Positions 1 through 5,921 of a stretch of 6,845 nt of DNA are shown piece by piece. A model generated the notes under the pieces. The model searched no databases. It worked only from the letters and a program-made list of their open reading frames with translations, and had not been told where the DNA came from. The stretch's first letter is position 1. Each line of letters opens with the position of its first letter. Source of the DNA: Psychrobacter sp. (GTDB lineage Bacteria > Pseudomonadota > Gammaproteobacteria > Pseudomonadales > Moraxellaceae); contig NZ_JAKDJE010000109.1 of NCBI RefSeq assembly GCF_030454045.1, forward strand, positions 1-6,845. The letters run 5' to 3'. The position numbers were made by a program, and so were the translations under genes.

Positions 1-50
1 AGAGTTCAATAATATACGTTGTGTCTTACAACTACTTTTGCAAGAGGTCT
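1..50. mobile_element. possible terminal end of an IS5-type insertion sequence (rest lies left of the window)
   Basis: Read outward on the minus strand from about position 50, the sequence AGACCTCTTGCAAAAGTAG resembles, from memory, the AGACCTTTGCAAAA-type terminal repeats of some IS5-family elements in Neisseria and Moraxellaceae. If so, the element lies to the left and its outer edge is near position 50. No transposase coding, second terminal repeat or target duplication can be seen within the window, so this is only a candidate. The adjoining gene pair is AT-rich and decayed, which fits a site that collects mobile DNA. Confidence 0.3.
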
Positions 51-61
51 ATTAAAGACAG

Positions 62-81
62 TTGGCGAAACATAGCGCCAA
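62..81 (-). terminator. small hairpin after the broken gene, possible weak terminator
   Basis: TTGGCG at 62-67 pairs perfectly with CGCCAA at 76-81, with an 8-nt loop. On the minus strand it comes 25 nt after the stop codon (106-108) of the broken gene and is followed by CTGTCTTT. The stem is only 6 bp and the T tract is interrupted, so a rho-independent terminator is plausible but weak. Confidence 0.4.
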
Positions 82-105
82 GAGTTAGAAATGTAATCTT
101 CTAGT

Positions 106-755
106 TTAAGCGTAACCGTCATCTTGAAAAGCCTCGAATAATGAATCTATTTTATAGTAAGCTACAGGAAATTTGAATGCGCACACCCCTCTAATCTGTG
201 CCATCCCACCTTTTCTAGATAATATTGAAAAAGTGAAATCACGCTCATTTATAACAATAGATATTCTTTTACTGGAAAAATTTCTTTTATTAGCTTCGTA
301 ATAAATTACAAATTTTCCAGTCTCATTATCAATAGAAACTTTCGATCTTTGAACTTTTTTTGACGGTAATATGTAGAGTAGATTAATAAATGACTGACCA
401 TTGATTATGCTGTTTTCGTATACAGAGAAATAACTATCAATAACTTCTTCTATTTTTCTAAAGTGATCACCAAGCTCCTCTTGAAATATCTATTTTCGAA
501 AAGACTAAAACAAACAGCTTTAAATTCAGAGCTATCAAAATCTTCTGAAATTTTATTTATTTCTTTTAAGTTTACCGCATTCTCTATAAAACTATTTTTA
601 ATTTTTTTTGACTGCTACAATACTCGTATATGTAAAAACTACTTTTACTTGCTATTTTCTTAGTAGAAATTATATAGTCATATTCATCAGAATCAACAAT
701 AGTTTTAGAGTACTTTATTTTTTTATCATCTTTTATCATCTTTTTTACCTGTCAT
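106..755 (-). pseudogene. broken gene for an unrecognised ~213-residue protein
   Basis: The ATG at 755-753 overlaps the stop of the upstream small gene as ATGA, suggesting translational coupling. The frame starts MTGKKDDK and hits TGA at 728-726. Removing one copy of the 10-bp duplication at 721-740 reopens it through KKIKYSKTIV to EYCSSQKK. A second break lies in the A8 run (plus-strand T at 602-609): one more A leads into IKNSFIENAVNLKEINKISE. A third lies between 492 and 450, probably at the TTT of 484-486: one more T leads into QEELGDHFRKIEEVID. From there the frame is open for about 125 codons to TAA at 108-106, ending FQDDGYA. The restored product is lysine-rich at its N-terminus, with charged helical and beta-like stretches and no evident signal peptide or membrane segment. 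I recognise no family. The DNA is far more AT-rich than valS, suggesting acquisition. The C-terminal part has no good start of its own. Confidence 0.7.
721..740. repeat. 10-bp perfect tandem duplication inside the broken gene
   Basis: TTTTATCATC occurs twice back to back (721-730 and 731-740). On the coding minus strand this is GATGATAAAA twice, near codons 6-12 of the downstream gene. Because 10 is not a multiple of 3, the second copy throws the frame into TGA-TAA. With a single copy the frame reads on smoothly as DDKKIKY. It looks like a replication-slippage duplication that inactivated the gene, and could revert by losing one copy. Confidence 0.85.
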
Positions 756-964
756 TCAATATTTTCTATATCTTTTATAGCATCCTCGATACCATCCCTT
801 ATTTCTTCTAATATAGATAACGGTAAAGCATAAGTGAAGTTTATATTTTCATCATCATTTGATAGGGTATCCATTAAAGATAGAATAGCTATCTTATCTT
901 TTGGGTTACTTCTCAAAGAAAACCCACTTACAAATACAGTGCTATTATTTCTTGAATCTTTCAT
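752..964 (-). CDS. small unrecognised acidic protein (70 aa), first gene of an ATGA-coupled pair
   Basis: The ATG at 964-962 is preceded by AAGG (973-976) with an 8-nt gap, a reasonable Shine-Dalgarno site, so this start is well supported. The product begins MKDSRNNSTVFVSGFSL and is acidic overall. Its C-terminal third, from about residue 50 (LEEIRDGIEDAIKDIENIE), is a charged, probably helical segment. There is no signal peptide or membrane segment. The TGA stop at 754-752 overlaps the ATG of the next, broken gene, so the two were very likely co-transcribed and translationally coupled. The ORF is intact, but its partner is not, so it may be a remnant. The base composition is AT-rich like its partner's and unlike valS. 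I cannot name the family. A small acidic protein coupled to a larger lysine-rich one would fit an antitoxin-like or immunity-like role, but nothing in the sequence proves it. Confidence 0.6.
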   Translation of the reverse strand: MKDSRNNSTVFVSGFSLRSNPKDKIAILSLMDTLSNDDENINFTYALPLSILEEIRDGIEDAIKDIENIE

Positions 965-1270
965 ATCTTTAACCTTTTTAAAAAATACACAAATTTAATT
1001 TTCAAAACACACAATGTTAATTGTCATCATGCTTAGAGCAAGGTCTACATATTCATTATAACTGAATAGCAATTTTTAAGTTTAAGACAGTATATTTTGT
1101 ATTATCAAACAGGTTAGCTTAAACTGTTATTTAACTAGTAACCTATATAGCAGTTTACCTATCTTATTTTAAGTTGAAACCGCATCACAATAAAGCAAAA
1201 GTTTATCAATGATTGATTTAACTGTTCAATACCTGATCTTGCACAAAAGACAAGCACCGAGCTAAATTAC
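965..1270. other. AT-rich gap without a recognisable gene
   Basis: I see no convincing coding frame, tRNA or named element here. It should hold the promoter of the small minus-strand gene (start at 964), but no clear -35/-10 pair with good spacing stands out. A small inverted repeat is present: AAACTG at 1121-1126 with CAGTTT at 1151-1156, flanked by AGGT at 1111-1114 and ACCT at 1157-1160. Its meaning is unknown. Confidence 0.5.
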
Positions 1271-1343
1271 TAAAGAGCACCGCCTCATGCATCGCATATT
1301 TGCCTATTATTAAAGGACTCCAATGCTGAGGCCATGCTCTTTA
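1271..1343 (-). terminator. long imperfect hairpin downstream of valS, possible terminator
   Basis: TAAAGAGCA (1271-1279) pairs with TGCTCTTTA (1335-1343). After a 2x2 mismatch, GCCTCA (1282-1287) pairs with TGAGGC (1327-1332). After one bulged base (1288), GCAT (1289-1292) pairs with ATGC (1323-1326). The stem is about 19 bp with a loop of about 30 nt. On the minus strand it starts 14 nt after the valS stop, which suits transcript termination or 3'-end protection. The loop is long and the following T tract is poor (GTAATTTAG), so it is not a textbook rho-independent terminator. A dispersed intergenic repeat is an alternative. Confidence 0.45.
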
Positions 1344-1357
1344 AGCTTTTGCTTTCT

Positions 1358-4291
1358 CTACAACGCTTTCAACTGCTCCATCTGCGCTGTCATCGCCGTC
1401 AACTGCCCTTCTAGCTCAGCCAGTTTTGCCTTCTCAGCATCGACAACTTCCGCAGGTGCTTTACTGACAAAGCCTTCATTACCCAGCTTGCGAGCGATAC
1501 CGTCGGCTTGCTTTTGTAGCTTATCAAAAGATTTACCCAGACGTTTTAGCTCAGCGGTCGGGTCGATAAGACCTTTCATGGGTACCAGCACGCGTAGCTG
1601 GCCAACCATGCTCGATGACGATAGTGGCACCTCATCACCGTCTTTTAGAAGGGTTAAGCTCTCCACTTTCGCTAATGCCTTAAATTGATTGGCAATGCGC
1701 GATAGGCGCTGCTCTTCCTCATTAGTGATATTTTGTAGTAGCACAGGCAAGCGCACCGCGTTACCCAGCTTCATCTCACCGCGGATATTGCGGATACTGG
1801 CGATCAGCTCTTGTAGCCAGTCCATATCAGACTCGATTTGCTCGCTAATCAGCGTGCTATCGGTTTGCGGGTAGTCAGCGACGACGATGCTGTCAGTATC
1901 CTTACGGTTCAGCAGTGGCGCGATGGTTTGCCAAATCTCTTCGGTCAGATACGGCATGATCGGATGGGTAAAGCGCATGGAGCTCTCAAGCACATGTAGC
2001 AGTACGTAGCGGATTTGCGCTTTACGCTCGTCAGACACCGAGTCATCATTTAGGCTGGCTTTGGCAAGCTCAACGTACCAATCACAGTACTCATTCCAAA
2101 TGAACTCATAGATATCTTGGCTGACCATATCGAGACGATACTGGTTAAAGTGCTGATGAATATCTTTGATACTAGAGTTCAGACGGCTCATGATCCATTT
2201 TTCTGGTAATTCCCATACGTCAGGGTTTGCCGTTTGGTCGATAGGCTTAGCGTTGCTATCGCTATCGACACAGTTCATCAGTACGAAACGGCTGGCGTTC
2301 CAGATTTTATTACAGAAGTTACGATAGCCCTCGACACGCTTTAGGTCAAAGTTGATATCGCGACCGGTACTGGCTAAGGATGTGAAGGTAAAGCGCAGTG
2401 CATCGGTGCCATACGCTGGGATACCTTCTGGGAATTCTTTACGCGTTTGCTTCTCAATCTTGGCCGCGTCTTTCGGGTTCATCATATTGCTGGTGCGTTT
2501 TTCGACCAGCGCTTCTAGATCGATACCGTCAATCAAATCAATCGGATCTAAGACGTTACCTTTCGATTTGGACATCTTTTGACCATTGCCATCCCGTACT
2601 AGGCCGTGGACATAGACAGTCTTAAACGGTACTTGCGGGCTGCCATCTTCGTTTTTCACGAAGTGCATGGTCAACATAATCATGCGCGCGACCCAGAAGA
2701 AAATAATGTCAAAGCCCGTGACCAAGACGCTAGTTGGGTGAAAGGTGTCCATCACGCGTGGATCGGCGTTGACATCTGCCCAGTCAAGCGTACTGAACGT
2801 CCATAGACCCGAGCTAAACCACGTATCGAGGACGTCATCGTCTTGGCGCAGTTTGATATCGTCACTTAAGTTATATTTAGTGCGAACTTCCGCCTCATCG
2901 CGGGCGACGTATATCTCACCTGTCGCATCGTCATACCATGCAGGGATACGATGTCCCCACCACAGCTGACGGCTGATACACCAGTCTTGTAGATCGGTCA
3001 TCCATGCCATATACATGTTTTTGTACTGGGCAGGGACGAACTCAATGCTGCCGTCTTCTACCGCGTCAATTGCAGGCTTGGCAAGCTCTTTGACCGCGAC
3101 ATACCACTGATCGGTCAACCACGGCTCAACGATTGTACCGCCACGCTCAGCACGCGGGGCTTTTAGTGCGTAGTCCTCGATGTCTTCTAGCCAGCCCTGA
3201 TCGCCTGCTTGCTCAACCAAGAATTTACGCGCGGCAAAACGCTCAAGTCCGGCATACTCGCTAGGCGTAGTCTCTAGCTCTGGCTCACGTGTCTGCAAGT
3301 CAGGATAGACTTCCATCGCAGGCAAGATATTGGCACGCTCATCAAGGATGTTAATCAATGGCAAGCTATGACGACGACCCAATTCATAATCGTTAAAATC
3401 ATGCGCTGGGGTGATTTTGACACAGCCCGTCCCAAAGTCACTCTCGACATAATCGTCAGCGACGATAGGCACGACACGACCCGTGATTGGTAAGGTGATG
3501 GTTTTACCGACCAAGTGTGCGTAACGCTCATCGCTCGGATTGACGGCGACCGCCGTATCGCCAAGGAGTGTTTCAGGACGGGTGGTGGCGACGACCAGAT
3601 AGTTTTTGCCATCTTGCGTGGTCAGCTCCGTGTCCGTGAAATGATAGCGGAAATGCCACAAGCTGCCTTTTTCATCATGGTTTTCCACTTCTAAATCAGA
3701 CAGCGCAGTTTGGAATTTTGGATCCCAGTTGACCAAACGCTTACCACGATAGATAAGACCATCGTCAAACAGGCGTACGAATACTTCTTTTACCGCGTTA
3801 GACAGACCATCATCCATGGTAAAGCGCTCACGCGACCAGTCAACCGAGCTACCCAAACGACGAATTTGGCTAGTGATACTGCCGCCCGACTCTTCTTTCC
3901 ATTCCCACACTTTATCGATGAAATCTTCACGTGTCATATCACGGCGGCGGATGCCTTGCGCCTCCAAACGACGCTCAACAACCATTTGGGTTGCAATACC
4001 GGCATGATCCGTACCTGGTTGCCACAGCGTATTATCACCATCCATGCGGTGGAAACGTGTGAGCGCATCCATGATCGCATTGTTAAAACCGTGACCCATA
4101 TGCAGAGAGCCGGTGACATTTGGCGGTGGTAGCGCGATAGAAAACGACTCGTCTTTATCAAATGTTGGGGCAAAATAACCGCTTTCTTCCCAGCCTTGAT
4201 ACATGCCTGCCTCGACTTGTGCAGGGTTATAGGCGTTTTCTAATTGATTGAGTGCCGCTTGAATAGAGGCAGTTAGGTTGTGGTTACTCAT
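1358..4291 (-). CDS. valS: valyl-tRNA synthetase
   Basis: This cytoplasmic class I aminoacyl-tRNA synthetase charges tRNA-Val with valine using ATP and hydrolyses mischarged threonyl-tRNA. The 977-residue product is complete and slightly longer than the E. coli enzyme (951). Visible landmarks are PPPNVTG with the HIGH-type motif HMGH at 64-67 and WQPGTDHAGIATQ at 90-102. The CP1 editing domain has ATTRPETLLGD near 235-245 and GTGCVKITPAHDFNDYE near 287-303. CISRQLWWGHRIPAW lies near 438-452 and the KMSKS loop at 572-576. An anticodon-binding helical domain spans roughly 690-850. A valS-type C-terminal coiled coil from about 909 to the end contacts the tRNA. The start MSNHNLTASIQ is the natural one, but the bases before it (GATAATGCCATT) hold no strong Shine-Dalgarno site. 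The gene stands alone, divergent from the FNT gene, and its G+C is clearly higher than that of the left-hand block. No missing key residue was seen. Confidence 0.98.
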   Translation of the reverse strand: MSNHNLTASIQAALNQLENAYNPAQVEAGMYQGWEESGYFAPTFDKDESFSIALPPPNVTGSLHMGHGFNNAIMDALTRFHRMDGDNTLWQPGTDHAGIATQMVVERRLEAQGIRRRDMTREDFIDKVWEWKEESGGSITSQIRRLGSSVDWSRERFTMDDGLSNAVKEVFVRLFDDGLIYRGKRLVNWDPKFQTALSDLEVENHDEKGSLWHFRYHFTDTELTTQDGKNYLVVATTRPETLLGDTAVAVNPSDERYAHLVGKTITLPITGRVVPIVADDYVESDFGTGCVKITPAHDFNDYELGRRHSLPLINILDERANILPAMEVYPDLQTREPELETTPSEYAGLERFAARKFLVEQAGDQGWLEDIEDYALKAPRAERGGTIVEPWLTDQWYVAVKELAKPAIDAVEDGSIEFVPAQYKNMYMAWMTDLQDWCISRQLWWGHRIPAWYDDATGEIYVARDEAEVRTKYNLSDDIKLRQDDDVLDTWFSSGLWTFSTLDWADVNADPRVMDTFHPTSVLVTGFDIIFFWVARMIMLTMHFVKNEDGSPQVPFKTVYVHGLVRDGNGQKMSKSKGNVLDPIDLIDGIDLEALVEKRTSNMMNPKDAAKIEKQTRKEFPEGIPAYGTDALRFTFTSLASTGRDINFDLKRVEGYRNFCNKIWNASRFVLMNCVDSDSNAKPIDQTANPDVWELPEKWIMSRLNSSIKDIHQHFNQYRLDMVSQDIYEFIWNEYCDWYVELAKASLNDDSVSDERKAQIRYVLLHVLESSMRFTHPIMPYLTEEIWQTIAPLLNRKDTDSIVVADYPQTDSTLISEQIESDMDWLQELIASIRNIRGEMKLGNAVRLPVLLQNITNEEEQRLSRIANQFKALAKVESLTLLKDGDEVPLSSSSMVGQLRVLVPMKGLIDPTAELKRLGKSFDKLQKQADGIARKLGNEGFVSKAPAEVVDAEKAKLAELEGQLTAMTAQMEQLKAL

Positions 4292-4582
4292 AATGGCATT
4301 ATCTTTTATTGATTGAATGTGATCAAAGTTAATTGAATTAAAGAGAATATAAAAATTAGGAAAATAATGAATAGAGTGATTTTAACGCAGATAGGCAGAT
4401 TTTGTTAGATGGTAAGGCAATTTATAAAGCCTGAAGGTCATTTTTCATGCCGTTATTGAACAATTAATAACCGCAATTGGTTAAACACTCAACAGAACCT
4501 ACCACAGTCATGCGCTAAAATAGCGTTGATACCTTTATATTAAAAATACTAAAAATGTTATCTAATCAATAGTGAGCCGACC
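4292..4582. promoter_or_regulatory. divergent intergenic region between valS and the FNT gene
   Basis: These 291 bp must hold the promoters for valS (leftward) and the FNT gene (rightward). The region is AT-rich. On the plus strand TTGATA at 4526-4531 is a possible -35 box, but no good -10 sits at 16-18 nt (CTAAAA or TAAAAA at best). On the minus strand no convincing pair stands out. No riboswitch, leader peptide or operator palindrome was recognised. Confidence 0.35.
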
Positions 4583-5755
4583 TTGTCCCAAGATACCAAA
4601 CACAACCAAAAACATAGCGACAACGCTCAGGATACCCTGCCAGACAGCGAGCGCTTGCCCGCGAGTACCACAAATCATATCCAGCAAAATGATGATGCAA
4701 ATGATACGCTGAGCGGTAATCATGAAAAAGACAACTTGGAGCACAACCATACGCTACAGCATAGCCATTCTCTAGAAGACAGTCATGCTAACCCTCAGGT
4801 AGACAGCCATCATCCAGACGACCATATAAAAGCCACTGAAGAGCTGGATAATGATGACCTGCCAGAAGAAATCAGCGAAGAAGACAAGGAAACCATCAAA
4901 AAAGTTGCCAGTGACGATAATCTAAGTCAAGCAAAAAGCTACGCCAGTATCTTGGTCGAGCAAGTCATCCATGCCAAAGAAACCTTTGAGCGCTCGCTTG
5001 GCTCACTGTTTACCAGCGCCTTTACGGCTGGGCTTGAGATTGGTATCAGCTTTTTTGTGATTTTATCCGCGTTTGCCTTGCTTAATGATGTGCTGCCGAG
5101 TCGCTATGCCATGGTACTGTCCTCCCTGCTCTATCCGATCGGCTTTATTATCGTCGTTATCGGTCAATCGTTATTATTTACCGAGCAGACCTCCCTACTC
5201 AGTCTACCTGTGCTAAACAAGATTGAACCACTGCATAAGCTGCTGCGTCTATGGGGCATCGTCATTGCTGGTAATATCGTCGGTGGCTGTTTGTTTGCTG
5301 CCTTGATGATTGGCTTAGGGCTGCATATGCATCTGTTTACCGACCATGCTATCGATGCTTACGCTGAGCATATCTTAGGGTTTGAGTGGTGGGTCATCTT
5401 TGGTAGTGCGGTACTGGCAGGTTGGATGATGGGCGTGGCGGCATGGCTAGTCACATCTGCACGCGATACCCTTAGCCGTATTGTTTTGGTTTCCATTATC
5501 ACTGGTAGTATCGGGTTTTTGGGCTTACACCACAGTATCGTTGGCAATATCGAGGTGTTTTCAGCATTGCTGTATGGCAATACGGTCAGTCTATGGCATT
5601 ATTTGATATTTTTAGTCGTGGTCTTGGTGGGCAATACGGTCGGCGGCGTGGTATTTGTCGCGGTACTCAAAAACCGCACGTTCTTGTTTGAAATTGAAAG
5701 AGTTAAAGAGCAGGACGCTGAGGCAAGAGCAGAAGTAGACAGGCACAGATTTTAG
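4583..5755 (+). CDS. formate/nitrite transporter (FNT) family inner-membrane protein, YfdC-like
   Basis: This 390-residue protein is a channel or transporter of the FNT family, probably moving a small monovalent anion across the inner membrane; the substrate is not known. The membrane core starts near residue 145 (GLEIGISFFVILSAFALL) and has about six helices: roughly 146-168, 178-198, 222-246, 269-291, 299-315 and 338-363. It recalls E. coli YfdC in LLYPIGFIIVVIGQSLLFTEQT (182-203, seen in two halves), RLWGIVIAGNIVGG (222-235) and HSIVGNIEV (317-325); His317 aligns with the likely pore histidine. The N-terminus is odd: about 110 hydrophilic residues rich in His, Asp, Asn and Glu, with 12 histidines in the first 81. 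The start is TTG at 4583, with GAG six bases upstream. The frame is closed upstream by TAA at 4550, and the next in-frame ATG lies inside the membrane domain (residue 177), so TTG is the most reasonable choice. The C-terminus is short and charged. It is a single gene with its own terminator. Confidence 0.9.
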   Translation: MSQDTKHNQKHSDNAQDTLPDSERLPASTTNHIQQNDDANDTLSGNHEKDNLEHNHTLQHSHSLEDSHANPQVDSHHPDDHIKATEELDNDDLPEEISEEDKETIKKVASDDNLSQAKSYASILVEQVIHAKETFERSLGSLFTSAFTAGLEIGISFFVILSAFALLNDVLPSRYAMVLSSLLYPIGFIIVVIGQSLLFTEQTSLLSLPVLNKIEPLHKLLRLWGIVIAGNIVGGCLFAALMIGLGLHMHLFTDHAIDAYAEHILGFEWWVIFGSAVLAGWMMGVAAWLVTSARDTLSRIVLVSIITGSIGFLGLHHSIVGNIEVFSALLYGNTVSLWHYLIFLVVVLVGNTVGGVVFVAVLKNRTFLFEIERVKEQDAEARAEVDRHRF

Positions 5756-5818
5756 CGTTGAGCGATGCTATCCGTATTGAATCAACCCACACACTTTAAG
5801 AAACCATGATAAATATAA

Positions 5819-5861
5819 AAGCCCACAATAACTCTCATCATAGAAAGTACATTGTGGGCTT
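5819..5861. terminator. strong bidirectional rho-independent terminator
   Basis: AAGCCCACAAT (5819-5829) pairs perfectly with ATTGTGGGCTT (5851-5861), an 11-bp stem with a 21-nt loop. On the plus strand it is followed by GTTTTATT, 64 nt after the FNT stop. On the minus strand it is followed by TTTATATTT, about 60 nt after the stop of the symporter gene. It lies between two convergent genes and probably ends both transcripts. Confidence 0.85.
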
Positions 5862-5921
5862 GTTTTATTGAGTAATGCATTCCTTATTTAGCAATGCACT
5901 ATCGCTTACCTTCTGATCAAA

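Noticed and set aside
463..811. Two plus-strand ORFs rich in Phe, Tyr, Ile and Leu
   Set aside because: They are antisense to the AT-rich pair. The hydrophobic look comes from reading T-rich complement of Lys/Asn/Glu codons, and no good ribosome site was seen.
1111..1160. Nested short inverted repeats in the gene-free gap as an operator or origin
   Set aside because: The arms are only 4-6 bp and common in AT-rich DNA, and there is no nearby regulator or other support.
1323..1688. 121-codon plus-strand ORF, and several others over 1689-4132 on both strands
   Set aside because: They lie within or antisense to valS, whose frame is unmistakable from start to end. Their translations are low-complexity (Ser/Cys/Arg-rich) and show no family features.
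4562..4750. 62-codon minus-strand ORF that looks like a small membrane protein
   Set aside because: It is the complement of the His/Asp/Asn-rich tail of the FNT gene. Antisense of such codons gives Val, Ile, Leu and Met, so hydrophobicity is expected by chance. The long plus-strand frame continues into a clear family domain.
5359..5580. 73-codon minus-strand ORF
   Set aside because: It is antisense to conserved membrane helices of the FNT gene and has no features of its own.
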